A stretch of 9,540 nucleotides of DNA from positions 1-9,540 of the forward strand of contig JABIQF010000055.1 in the NCBI GenBank assembly GCA_018668095.1, in the 5' to 3' direction. This DNA is from Cellvibrionales bacterium (GTDB lineage Bacteria > Pseudomonadota > Gammaproteobacteria > Pseudomonadales > UBA7434). The notes beneath the pieces are model-generated. The model worked only from the letters and a program-made list of their open reading frames with translations. It did not search any database and was not told the origin of the DNA. Position numbers and translations under genes: made by a program. Shown piece after piece: positions 1-6,974 of this stretch. Position 1 is the first letter of the stretch. Every line of letters begins with the position of its first letter.

Positions 1-643
1 CATTTGATTGCGATTCAAATTTAATACCATACCCTTGATTTTTCAGTGTTGTATTATGCCCCTGCTTAGTGCAAGTAGTGCCCTCTCCTTCAGGTGTATC
101 GGGCGTTGGAAAAATATTGTGTATTGCAAGGTCACTAAAAGTAAACTGCTCTAAAGATCGATTACTGGCAACCACTTTAATACCAAATCGAACATCGCGA
201 CCGGATCCCCAACTATTCTCACAATTACCAAAACCGCCCAGTTTTTTGGTTACACCATTACTGCTGTGTGAAGCTTGGTTGGTTAATTCCAAACCGCTGA
301 TAACATAATGCTCATCGTTAAATAACAATATGCTGGCTTGGTAACCGTCTCCATCAATAATCGGTTTAGTGCCTGAACCATAAACTGAAATAGTTATAGG
401 GGCATTAGAAGTGCCAGAGCCTTTCGGCCAGAGCATGCCCTCCCATCGTTCTCCCGATTTAAATAAGACGCTATCGCCCGCAGATAAACTCAAGCTATTG
501 ACTCGTGTCAAAGTTTGAAAAGGTGACAGCGATGATAAGCCGCTATTATTGTCATTGCCGGATGATTGACTTATGTAATAATCAATCGCATGAACCAACA
601 TTGAAGTGCTGAGCAACAGCACACTTACAATAAACTTAAACAT
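1..643 (-). CDS. Secreted right-handed beta-helix protein, N-terminal part (3' end beyond window)
   Basis: The frame is open from an ATG at 643 to the left edge, giving the first 214 residues of a longer protein. Residues 1-19 form a signal peptide: a short basic start, a hydrophobic stretch (VSVLLLSTSMLV) and an Ala cleavage site before IDYYIS. The mature start, with YYIS, a Gly-Asn-Asp-Asn-Asn-Ser-Gly turn, SPFQTL and then AGDSVLFKSGERWEG, is the typical entry of right-handed parallel beta-helix (pectate-lyase-like or polysaccharide-active) proteins. The following PITISVYGSG and KPIIDGDGY segments fit the first helix coils. A purine-rich CAGGGA about 10 bases before the ATG can serve as ribosome binding site. 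The expected role is an exported or periplasmic protein that binds or cleaves polysaccharide. Whether it is a lyase, hydrolase, epimerase or non-enzymatic cannot be decided, because the catalytic coils are outside the window. It follows the terminator of the next gene upstream. Confidence 0.8.
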   Translation of the reverse strand, partial: MFKFIVSVLLLSTSMLVHAIDYYISQSSGNDNNSGLSSLSPFQTLTRVNSLSLSAGDSVLFKSGERWEGMLWPKGSGTSNAPITISVYGSGTKPIIDGDGYQASILLFNDEHYVISGLELTNQASHSSNGVTKKLGGFGNCENSWGSGRDVRFGIKVVASNRSLEQFTFSDLAIHNIFPTPDTPEGEGTTCTKQGHNTTLKNQGYGIKFESQSN

Positions 644-705
644 TCCTTGATAATCCCTGCTTAATGGATGGATGAATATTTCTGTAAAATAAAAATTTTT
701 AAGGT

Positions 706-735
706 AAAAAAAAACCCCGCTCGTAAAGCAGGGTT
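706..735 (-). terminator. Rho-independent terminator after the secreted repeat protein gene
   Basis: Read on the minus strand, AACCCTGC (735-728), a 7-base loop and GCGGGGTT (720-713) form an 8-bp stem with one G-U wobble. The T-run of the RNA covers 714-706. On the plus strand the wobble becomes a C-A mismatch and there is no trailing T-run, so the element works only for minus-strand transcription. It lies 45 bases after the stop codon of the gene ending at 780 and about 60 bases before the start of the beta-helix gene. Confidence 0.88.
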
Positions 736-779
736 GTTAATTGTGATACCAAGCAGGTAAATGGCCTAAAACGTCATGA

Positions 780-2438
780 TTAGACAGTACGTTTTGACCA
801 ATAAACCCGTGCCCATACCCCTGCTAAACTAGCTGCAAATAAAAGTTGAAAAAGTAGCGGTAACATCGGAACAAATTCTTCAGCAACTGGCACAACAGCG
901 GCAGGATCAATTTCTTCCAAAAGGTCCTGGGCTACATAAAACGTCCCCTCAAATGCGATATTATCTATTTGAACTTGCTTAGCTAAAGTATTATCTTGCC
1001 CTGACCACTCAAAACGAAATGCAGCCGATTCACCCGGCGGAATATACACTGCCCCACCGAAATCAGCCGATAGCGGTATAGAAACCGATTTAACGCCTAT
1101 TGTGCTCCAAACATCACTTTTTAAACTCTTCAAGTCTACCACTTCGGCAGGACCAGGATTAGCCGGGTCACCTCCATTCTTTTTCACTAAAGCGCCAGGG
1201 CTGGCAAGATATATTAACTCTAACGCATTCGGTGCCCCAGCAGCTGTTAAACCGCGCGCTGAGTAATGAATATGCATTAGCTTAAAATAATAATCGCTGT
1301 GGTTCGTGATTGTAACGTCACCTTTTAAGCGATCTTCATCATAAACCCAAATACCATCTCCATTATTGTACCCACTGTTACTAAACTTCCACCCTTGTGC
1401 GCCAGTTGAGTACTGTGGATTACCGCTTAGAAAAGGGCCTATCCTTGGGCCACTGATCTTGCTTACAACCATGTTTGAACCGCTTAACGCGCCGTCAGCA
1501 AGATTACCCGTTAATACGTCATAAGAGACAGTGCCTGACGCACCATTACCACCGGTTACTGCACTGACAGTCTCTACACCGTTAGGATGATCATTAGAAA
1601 ACCCCGTTACAAGAACCTGGTCACCCACCGAGAAACTATGATCAGCGACGGCTAAAGTCACTGTGCTAGAAAACGATGAGCCGGCTGAAGCGGATACCTT
1701 AGGATATCTTGGACTCTCGCCGAGTTCCGGCCAGCGTTGAGCATCATAGCCAGGGTCGTTACGGTTCAAAAAAGCCGTAAAGTTAGACACAAATATGCCT
1801 GAAGCTTTCTTTGATAACTCTGTGCCTATAGGAAGACCATTTGCACCCGTTGTTACTAAATAAGAGATAGTGCCTGACGCGCCATTACCACCGGTTACAG
1901 CACTGACAGTCTTTGTGCCATTTGGATTCGAATTATTGAACCCCGATACAGTAATCGTATCACCGACCAAAAAACTATGTTCTTCAAGCGTTAATATAAC
2001 AGTATTCAAGACTGGGTCAGTCCTTATACCTGATAAAGCCGGTACTTCAATGAGTTGTGGGCTCGTGCCGGCCAAAGGCCAGCGCATGATGAATTCACCA
2101 TTATTGCCTTCACCAAACCTATCACCATTCAAGAAAGAACTGTTGTTGACGACTCCTTTACCGATGAAACCCCCATCTGAAGCACCCACTCCTAAGACAC
2201 CGCTAAGGTAGTGGCCTGATTCACTGATGCCGCCTGCAGGCGTCGCATCAAACGTTGAGTTATTATCGGGTGTAGTATCAGTTACCCCTTTTTCGTTACA
2301 AAAATTGCCGCAATTCTCGACATAAATCCTATCAAACGTTTGCCAACCAATAAGATGACTACCGTTTCCAGCAAAACTATTTGCAGATAAAAGTAAAAAA
2401 GTTGAGGCCAATGGGATAATCAAATTTTTGATATTCAT
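780..2438 (-). CDS. Secreted repeat protein with C-terminal membrane tail (possible sorting signal)
   Basis: I place the start at the ATG at 2438 (552 residues). An in-frame ATG at 2486 would add 16 residues ahead of the signal peptide, whereas the 2438 ATG has GGAA at a good distance and gives a proper signal peptide (MNIKNLIIPLASTFLLLSANSFA, cleavage near residue 23). Residues 119-308 hold two repeats offset by about 113-116 residues. Each begins with RWPLAGTSP or RWPELGESP (119 and 235) and then has a beta-rich module containing HSFLVGD or HSFSVGD, a V-G-F turn, N-P/H-P-N-G and TVSAVTGGNGASGT. Residues 360-500 resemble the jelly-roll domains of PEP-CTERM proteins (ITNHSDYYFKL, then AAFRFEWSG and QIDNIAFEGTF). 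The C-terminus has an acidic linker, VPMLP (523-527), a hydrophobic helix to about 544 and a basic end (WSKR), which is the three-part plan of exosortase-type or related sorting tails but not the usual PEP motif. The likely location is the cell surface or extracellular matrix. The function is not recognised; binding of glycan or protein is an inference. Confidence 0.85.
   Translation of the reverse strand: MNIKNLIIPLASTFLLLSANSFAGNGSHLIGWQTFDRIYVENCGNFCNEKGVTDTTPDNNSTFDATPAGGISESGHYLSGVLGVGASDGGFIGKGVVNNSSFLNGDRFGEGNNGEFIMRWPLAGTSPQLIEVPALSGIRTDPVLNTVILTLEEHSFLVGDTITVSGFNNSNPNGTKTVSAVTGGNGASGTISYLVTTGANGLPIGTELSKKASGIFVSNFTAFLNRNDPGYDAQRWPELGESPRYPKVSASAGSSFSSTVTLAVADHSFSVGDQVLVTGFSNDHPNGVETVSAVTGGNGASGTVSYDVLTGNLADGALSGSNMVVSKISGPRIGPFLSGNPQYSTGAQGWKFSNSGYNNGDGIWVYDEDRLKGDVTITNHSDYYFKLMHIHYSARGLTAAGAPNALELIYLASPGALVKKNGGDPANPGPAEVVDLKSLKSDVWSTIGVKSVSIPLSADFGGAVYIPPGESAAFRFEWSGQDNTLAKQVQIDNIAFEGTFYVAQDLLEEIDPAAVVPVAEEFVPMLPLLFQLLFAASLAGVWARVYWSKRTV
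1521..1573 (-). repeat. 53-bp internal direct repeat, copy 2 in gene order
   Basis: This segment encodes the TVSAVTGGNGASGTVSY part of the second protein repeat (from the shared ACTGTCAG at its beginning). It matches 1860-1912 at 50 of 53 bases, with differences only at three positions. The spacing is 339 bases, exactly 113 codons, so the frame is kept. Flanking parts of the same protein repeats are clearly more diverged. Confidence 0.85.
1860..1912 (-). repeat. 53-bp internal direct repeat, copy 1 in gene order
   Basis: This is the partner of 1521-1573 and encodes TVSAVTGGNGASGTISY of the first protein repeat. The 50/53 match stands out against the diverged DNA on both sides, which suggests either recent gene conversion between the repeats or a strongly conserved turn. 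Confidence 0.85.
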
Positions 2439-2479
2439 AATGTATTCCATGAGTTGATATGTGTAACCGTTAACTGAAT

Positions 2480-2513
2480 GAGCCACTCAACTGATTTATT
2501 TGTCGAGCGGCTC
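2480..2513 (-). promoter_or_regulatory. Hairpin in the leader between the two exported-protein genes
   Basis: Read on the minus strand, GAGCCGCTC (2513-2505) pairs with GAGTGGCTC (2488-2480). This gives a 9-bp stem with one G-U pair around a 16-base AU-rich loop. No T-run follows, so a standard rho-independent terminator is unlikely. It lies 40 bases after the stop of the PEP-CTERM gene and about 41 bases before the chosen start (2438) of the next gene. It could be an RNA-processing or stabilising hairpin, an attenuating leader, or chance. Confidence 0.45.
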
Positions 2514-2553
2514 AATTGACATATAGCTGTAAAGTCTCGCGTAAAGTTTTGCC

Positions 2554-3234
2554 TTACTTACGACGCTTAGCTACTGCCAATCCCATCAATGCCGAACCTA
2601 ATAACCAGGCAGCTGCAGGGACGGGAACTGCTGTTACAGGAGCAAGGTTTAAACTCACATTATTGAGTCTATAAGAAGTCGTTGCACCATTTACGGCGTC
2701 TGCACCAACAATTGAGAATGAAGTAGCTATATCACTACTACTCCAGCAGTTATTCGCATCCATGCAATCAGCAGCTAATATTTGTGCATTGTTACTCTCA
2801 GTAAGAGCATTACCGCCAACCAAATAAGTATTACCCGCTATTTCTACGTTTACTCTTTCGTTTTCCTCTAATTTTTGTTGAGCAGCGTTGAAACCCATTT
2901 TGAACCCATTCAAAGAGAAAGCAACGGGGTTATTGTCAGAGTCTACAAGCGAAAAATTAATTACCTCACCGGAGGTTATGTACCAAGTACCATCTCCACC
3001 TGTCTTAACACCTAAGCCAATATTTGAGGCTTGCTTAGCTAATGTCGCTCCAGAGTCAGGCGTAGCTTTTAATTTGTAAGTGAAACCAGTACCACTTTGA
3101 CCAGTTAAAAATCCACCAACTACTGTCTCGCCGTAAGTAGCGGCACCAGTGGCAAATTGGAAAGTGATTGCAGCATTTGAAGATGCACTAGCAGCTAAGG
3201 CTATCGCCAAAGTTAACGTATTTAATTTATTCAT
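2554..3234 (-). CDS. PEP-CTERM sorting domain protein
   Basis: The protein has 226 residues from the ATG at 3234. That start is chosen because GGAG lies 9 bases before it and it places the signal peptide (about residues 1-22, MNKLNTLTLAIALAASASSNA) at the very N-terminus; upstream in-frame ATGs would add a leader without a better binding site. The C-terminus (VPVPAAAW at 203-210, a hydrophobic helix LLGSALMGLAV and KRRK) is a standard PEP-CTERM signal of the VPVPAAAWL type. Such signals are recognised by exosortase/EpsH-type transpeptidases at the inner membrane, and the proteins are then exported to the surface or biofilm matrix. The body is beta-rich and Gly/Ser/Asn/Thr-rich with two cysteines (C157, C163) that could form a disulfide; no known enzymatic domain is recognised. 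The gene is the first of the left minus-strand group and has its own promoter. The exosortase gene itself is not in the window. The PEP-CTERM call is secure; the molecular function is unknown. Confidence 0.93.
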   Translation of the reverse strand: MNKLNTLTLAIALAASASSNAAITFQFATGAATYGETVVGGFLTGQSGTGFTYKLKATPDSGATLAKQASNIGLGVKTGGDGTWYITSGEVINFSLVDSDNNPVAFSLNGFKMGFNAAQQKLEENERVNVEIAGNTYLVGGNALTESNNAQILAADCMDANNCWSSSDIATSFSIVGADAVNGATTSYRLNNVSLNLAPVTAVPVPAAAWLLGSALMGLAVAKRRK

Positions 3235-3362
3235 TATTATATTCTCCATGTCGTTAATTAAGTTTGATGCACTCAGGGAAGATACAAAAAACATTTAGAT
3301 TATCTACAATATTTATGATTTTTATTATTGCCGCACTTTATGACAGCGCTGACATTGATCAA

Positions 3363-3390
3363 ATAATAGCATATGAGTAATCGAAGTCAA
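3363..3390 (-). promoter_or_regulatory. Sigma70-type extended -10 promoter for the PEP-CTERM gene
   Basis: On the minus strand, TTGACT (3390-3385) is followed after 16 bases by TATTAT (3368-3363); each box matches the consensus at five of six bases. The bases before the -10 box read TGC, which is the extended -10 TGn element. Transcription would start near 3356, leaving an untranslated leader of about 120 bases before the ATG at 3234. The palindrome CAGCGCTG (3344-3351), within a TGACA..TGACA direct repeat, lies just after the predicted start and might be an operator. Confidence 0.65.
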
Positions 3391-3449
3391 GAAAAATCGG
3401 TAATAGTGAAAAGCTTTTTGCATCAAAAAAACTGGCTAGCTGGAACCTG

Positions 3450-3477
3450 TTGACATAAGAGCTGAGAAAGGTAAAGT
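3450..3477 (+). promoter_or_regulatory. Candidate recQ promoter
   Basis: A perfect TTGACA (3450-3455) is followed after 16 bases by TAAAGT (3472-3477), which matches TATAAT at four of six positions. It is the best sigma70-like pair on the plus strand before recQ but would leave a leader of about 140 bases, so it is only a candidate. Confidence 0.3.
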
Positions 3478-3623
3478 ATTGAAATTACTTGAATAAATGA
3501 AGTTATTAGCACATTTTATAGTAATATATAGGTCGCCTTTCATCCTTTATTATTGAAAGACGAGCTCAAACTCAGTAACCGTCGCAAGGATCGCGCGGTC
3601 ATCTTCAATCAAGGATTATCATT

Positions 3624-5519
3624 ATGCCGTCGAACACCCACCAGCAAAATACAGAACACGCCTCCAGCATTCCGTCTATTAATCGCGAAAATAAACAGTC
3701 CCCACAAGCAATACTGGAATCTATTTTCGGCTACAGTGAATTTCGCGGCCAACAACAAAGCATTATTGAAACCGCTATTGAAGGCCAGGACAGTTTAATC
3801 ATTATGCCTACCGGTGGTGGTAAATCACTGTGCTACCAAATACCTGCACTCGTTCGCCAAGGTACCGGCATTGTTATTTCACCCCTTATCGCTCTTATGC
3901 AAGACCAAGTGTCTGCACTCATGCAGGTAGGTATTCGAGCCGCTTTTCTTAACTCGACACTAAGTGGCGCAGAAACCGCACGTGTTATTGAACAAACCCA
4001 ATCAGGCCAGCTAGACATCCTCTATGTAGCCCCTGAGCGCATTAATCAGCCTTCAACGCTCAACTGGCTTACTCAATGCAGCATCTCACTCATCGCCATT
4101 GACGAAGCCCACTGCGTATCTCAATGGGGCCATGACTTTAGGCAAGATTACTTACTACTTAATCAACTTGCGCAATATTTTCCTAACGTTCCCAGAATGG
4201 CGCTAACCGCTACGGCAACGCCTCGCTCACAAATTGATATCGTCAACAATTTAGAGCTCAATGCGCCGGCTAAATTTGTCAGTAGCTTTGATCGACCCAA
4301 TATTCATTATGCCGTTGCGGCTAAAAATGATGCCAAAAAACAGCTTCTCAAATTTTTAACTGGCCATAGAGATGAGAGCGGCATTATTTATTGCCTGTCG
4401 CGTAAAAAAGTAGAATCTACGGCGGCTTGGTTAAACGACAGAGGCTTAACCGCTCTCCCCTATCATGCTGGCCTTCCTGCACATACTCGAGCAGAGAATC
4501 AAACACGTTTTCTGCGTGAAGACGCCATTATTATGGTGGCTACCATCGCCTTTGGCATGGGGATAGATAAACCGGATGTCCGCTTTGTTGCGCATATGAA
4601 TTTACCTAAAAGTCTTGAGTCTTATTACCAAGAAACAGGACGCGCTGGTCGCGACGGCGAACCTGCCGAAGCATTTATGATTTACGGTTTAGACGATGTT
4701 GTGCAGCTCTCGCAGTTTATTGATAACTCTGATGCCAAAATTGAATATAAGCTCAATGAAAAAAATAAACTCGACGCACTTCTTGGCTGGTGTGAAGTCA
4801 CTCAATGTCGAAGACAGCCATTATTAGATTATTTTGGTGAAGGCGACTTAAGCTCAGAAGAAAATGAAAACAAAGCGCATATAGCCTGTAACTTTTGCGA
4901 TACTTGTCAAACACCACCTAAAACCTGGGATGCAACAGAAGCAGCGCAAAAATTATTATCTTGCGTGTATCGAGTTAATCAACGCTTTGCATTAGGCCAT
5001 GTGATTGATGTGTTACGCGGTAAAAAAACTGAACGCATAGAGCAGTTTAATCATGAGCAGCTTAGCACTTATGGCATTGGCGCTAGTTTATCGCAAAACC
5101 AATGGCGTTCTATTACACGACAACTGATTGTTCGAGGGCTGCTTCGCGTTAACACCGAACACTATAATAACTTAACGCTTACCGATGCATCACGCGAACT
5201 ATTACAAGGCCAAGTGACACTCCTATTGCGCGAAGATATTACTGAGCCACGACTGAGTAAGCCTGTCAAAAAACACAGCAACGGTGTATCAGAACAAGAC
5301 AGTGCTTTATGGGACGCACTGCGTAACTGCAGAAAAGAACTGGCCGACGAGCATGGCATTCCACCTTATATGGTCTTTCACGATGCTACATTAATGGAGA
5401 TGATGGAGACTCACCCATGCAGCACAGCAGAACTGTTATCCATTAGCGGCATCGGCGAATCAAAATTAGATAAGTTTGGTGAGGCGTTCCTAAAGGTTAT
5501 TAATGAGCACTTGGAATAG
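3624..5519 (+). CDS. recQ: ATP-dependent DNA helicase RecQ
   Basis: RecQ unwinds DNA in the 3' to 5' direction and acts in recombination initiation (RecF pathway), suppression of illegitimate recombination and fork repair. The protein has 631 residues, close to the ~610 of E. coli RecQ, with about 20 extra residues at the N-terminus. Motifs in order are FRGQQ (40-44, motif 0), MPTGGGKS (61-68, Walker A), SPLIALMQDQV (86-96, Ia), DEAH (160-163, II), ALTATATP (193-200, III), GIIYCLSRKK (253-262, IV), MVATIAFGMGIDKPDVR (304-320, V) and QETGRAGRDG (336-345, VI). The RQC zinc site has C395, C422, C425 and C428, followed by the winged helix (about 430-540). The HRDC domain occupies about 555-631 (SALWDALRNCRKELA, then LLSISGIGESKLDKFG). 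The start is supported by AAGGA 8 bases before the ATG. It is convergent with the cupin gene, 37 bases away, and no terminator is visible in that gap. All catalytic residues are present, so it should be active. Confidence 0.98.
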   Translation: MPSNTHQQNTEHASSIPSINRENKQSPQAILESIFGYSEFRGQQQSIIETAIEGQDSLIIMPTGGGKSLCYQIPALVRQGTGIVISPLIALMQDQVSALMQVGIRAAFLNSTLSGAETARVIEQTQSGQLDILYVAPERINQPSTLNWLTQCSISLIAIDEAHCVSQWGHDFRQDYLLLNQLAQYFPNVPRMALTATATPRSQIDIVNNLELNAPAKFVSSFDRPNIHYAVAAKNDAKKQLLKFLTGHRDESGIIYCLSRKKVESTAAWLNDRGLTALPYHAGLPAHTRAENQTRFLREDAIIMVATIAFGMGIDKPDVRFVAHMNLPKSLESYYQETGRAGRDGEPAEAFMIYGLDDVVQLSQFIDNSDAKIEYKLNEKNKLDALLGWCEVTQCRRQPLLDYFGEGDLSSEENENKAHIACNFCDTCQTPPKTWDATEAAQKLLSCVYRVNQRFALGHVIDVLRGKKTERIEQFNHEQLSTYGIGASLSQNQWRSITRQLIVRGLLRVNTEHYNNLTLTDASRELLQGQVTLLLREDITEPRLSKPVKKHSNGVSEQDSALWDALRNCRKELADEHGIPPYMVFHDATLMEMMETHPCSTAELLSISGIGESKLDKFGEAFLKVINEHLE

Positions 5520-5556
5520 GCTTAGAAGCTCGATTTAATCAGTTACTGAATATTGA

Positions 5557-5964
5557 CTATAAACGTCGACGGTCTTTATCGGCACCCACATAAGGACCGT
5601 TTTTAACCTCAAGCACCTGTGTGCCATCTTCTAAAATATGATAGCCATGACCGCCGCGTAACAAAATAACAATATCACCCTCAGCGGCTTCCCATTCATC
5701 GACGATAACTTCGTCAGTATTATAAACCTGAACCAGAATACGGCCCTTGCGAATATATAAGGTTTCTTGCGTCCACAAAACGTTACGCGTCACTTCATTA
5801 TGAGTATGCGCTAACAATTCTTTGCCGCTGTCATAGCCCCAAGTGCCCACTTGAATATAGTCTTCATCAGGCGAGAAAAAATTGAGATCGCCCTGCCAAG
5901 CGTCCGCTGATGGGATATGTCTAGCCAAAATTAAATCGCCTTGCTTTACTTCTTTCACTGCCAC
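5557..5964 (-). CDS. Small cupin-fold protein in the sugar gene cluster
   Basis: The protein has 135 residues and starts with GTG at 5964. GAGG lies 10 bases upstream, and a nearer upstream ATG is followed at once by a stop, so GTG is the only sensible start. It has one cupin barrel: motif 1 is G47 plus five residues then H53-T-H55, with the acidic ligand probably E67 followed after six residues by G74 (ETLYIRKGR); motif 2 is GDIVILLRGGHGYH (96-109) with H106 or H109 as the last metal ligand. Between H55 and E67 there are 11 residues instead of the usual three or four, a local insertion. The gene begins 24 bases after the epimerase stop on the same strand, so the two are very likely cotranscribed. 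Cupins in such clusters can be sugar isomerases, epimerases or regulators. The specific reaction is not recognised, so the function is inferred only as metal-binding sugar-related. Confidence 0.8.
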   Translation of the reverse strand: MAVKEVKQGDLILARHIPSADAWQGDLNFFSPDEDYIQVGTWGYDSGKELLAHTHNEVTRNVLWTQETLYIRKGRILVQVYNTDEVIVDEWEAAEGDIVILLRGGHGYHILEDGTQVLEVKNGPYVGADKDRRRL

Positions 5965-5988
5965 GTTATTACAACCTCATATTTATTG

Positions 5989-6900
5989 TTATTTATTCTT
6001 TAAGTACCAATCAATCGTTGCTTTAACACCTTGCTCAAAATCAGTATCGGGCTGCCACGAAAAATGTTGCTTACCTTTACTGCCATCAACCGTTTTATAG
6101 AGCGCGCCATCGGGCTTGCTAGGATCCAACTTTATATCACCTTGATAGCCAACAATATCACGTATTATTTCTGCCATTGCCAATATTGATATTCCTTTCG
6201 CCACACCGATATTAATGGGTTCGATGCTAGGCGCAACCTCTAAGCTTCGCACCATCGCCTGCGCACCATCATCAACATGCAACCATTCACGCACCGGAAC
6301 ACCACTACCCCAGACATCAACATGGCGTTCGTTATTCTCTTTAGCTTTAACAAACTTCATTATAAGCGCACCCAAAGCATGCGAACGCTCAGCCTCGAAA
6401 TGATCTTCGGGGCCGTACATATTGGATAAAATAATATTGATAACATCCAAGCCATATTGCTGCGCATAAGCCCAAGCACCCACCCAAGAAGCTTTTCTAA
6501 CAAAACCATAAACCATGACTGACTCATGTAACGGCCCATCCCAAAACTCATCCTCTTTAAACAACGTTGCCTCACCAGGGTAGGCACAATTTGAAATAGG
6601 ATTAACTAGCCGGCTAACATTAACGTGCTGGGAGGCTTCAAGAAGATTTAGTGTTATCTGTAAATTGTGCTGGAATATCTCAACGGGTTGCTTTTGACCA
6701 AACTGGATCCCCCCCACAAAAGAGGCACAATTAAGGACATATTTAGGTGATACGCTTTCAAACAACGCTAAAGCTTCGGATCGATTACGCAAATCAACCC
6801 CTAAGCTCTTCGATGTTGGCGTAAATTCGACATTGGAAGATTCGAGCAATTGACACACTCGCTTACCCAAAAAACCTGTTGCACCGGTCACTAAGATCAT
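5989..6900 (-). CDS. NAD(P)-dependent epimerase/reductase, GDP-L-fucose-synthase-like (extended SDR)
   Basis: The protein has 303 residues, near the ~320 of GDP-L-fucose synthase (Fcl/WcaG). The N-terminal Rossmann motif is GATGFLG (6-12). Residues corresponding to the fucose synthase active site can be seen: S103 and C105 in NPISNCAYP, Y131 in VMVYGFVRKAS, and H174 in ERSHALGALIMKF. NMYGPEDHFE, VWGSGVPVREWLHVDD and EPINIGVAKG are typical of this family's C-terminal substrate-binding half. The odd point is that the position of the catalytic lysine (YxxxK) holds arginine (R135), with lysine next to it at 136. A gene for GDP-mannose 4,6-dehydratase lies in the same orientation 1.6 kb upstream, so the likely substrate is GDP-4-keto-6-deoxy-mannose and the product GDP-L-fucose or a related deoxyhexose; this is inference from context. 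The start ATG at 6900 has only a weak AGAG-type binding site. The cupin gene follows after 24 bases. Confidence 0.85.
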   Translation of the reverse strand: MILVTGATGFLGKRVCQLLESSNVEFTPTSKSLGVDLRNRSEALALFESVSPKYVLNCASFVGGIQFGQKQPVEIFQHNLQITLNLLEASQHVNVSRLVNPISNCAYPGEATLFKEDEFWDGPLHESVMVYGFVRKASWVGAWAYAQQYGLDVINIILSNMYGPEDHFEAERSHALGALIMKFVKAKENNERHVDVWGSGVPVREWLHVDDGAQAMVRSLEVAPSIEPINIGVAKGISILAMAEIIRDIVGYQGDIKLDPSKPDGALYKTVDGSKGKQHFSWQPDTDFEQGVKATIDWYLKNK

Positions 6901-6924
6901 TATTTGTCTCTTTTTTACACTGTA

Positions 6925-6974
6925 TGGCTGTTCTTGGCTTTACTTGGCTGTTTTTGGCCGTACTTGGTTTTTCT
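6925..6974. repeat. Five-copy imperfect decanucleotide tandem repeat
   Basis: Five consecutive 10-base units start at 6925, 6935, 6945, 6955 and 6965: TGGCTGTTCT, TGGCTTTACT, TGGCTGTTTT, TGGCCGTACT and TGGTTTTTCT. Each begins with TGG and ends in a T-rich tail. The array lies 25-75 bases upstream of the epimerase ATG (6900), in its expected leader, and about 190 bases upstream of the oxygenase gene on the other strand. Ten bases is close to one helical turn, so the TGG boxes lie on one face of the DNA. The function is unknown. Confidence 0.7.

Larger units (their letters stand above)
3235..3623. other. 389-base divergent intergenic region
   Basis: This AT-rich stretch separates the minus-strand PEP-CTERM gene from recQ on the plus strand. 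It contains the extended -10 promoter for the PEP-CTERM gene, an 8-bp palindrome CAGCGCTG at 3344-3351 near the expected transcription start, a weaker candidate promoter for recQ near 3450-3477 and the recQ ribosome binding site (AAGGA, 3611-3615). No convincing small gene, RNA gene or mobile-element remnant was seen. A frame open on the plus strand from about 3553 overlaps recQ in another frame and is not supported. Confidence 0.6.

Noticed and set aside
69..308. Plus-strand open frame of 79 codons
   Set aside because: It lies opposite the partial beta-helix gene, which has a signal peptide and family-like sequence; this frame has no binding site or recognisable features.
1870..2211. Plus-strand open frame of 113 codons
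   Set aside because: It is antisense to the secreted repeat protein; its Pro-rich composition reflects the reverse of Gly-rich coding sequence.
2439..2486. Earlier start for the secreted repeat protein (ATG at 2486)
   Set aside because: It would put 16 polar residues before the signal peptide and place the start codon within the hairpin; the ATG at 2438 has a better binding site.
3553..3798. Plus-strand frame upstream of and overlapping recQ
   Set aside because: It overlaps recQ in another frame and has no recognisable protein features.
6360..6587. Minus-strand 75-codon frame inside the epimerase gene
   Set aside because: It is an out-of-frame shadow of the epimerase, Met- and Leu-rich without structure.
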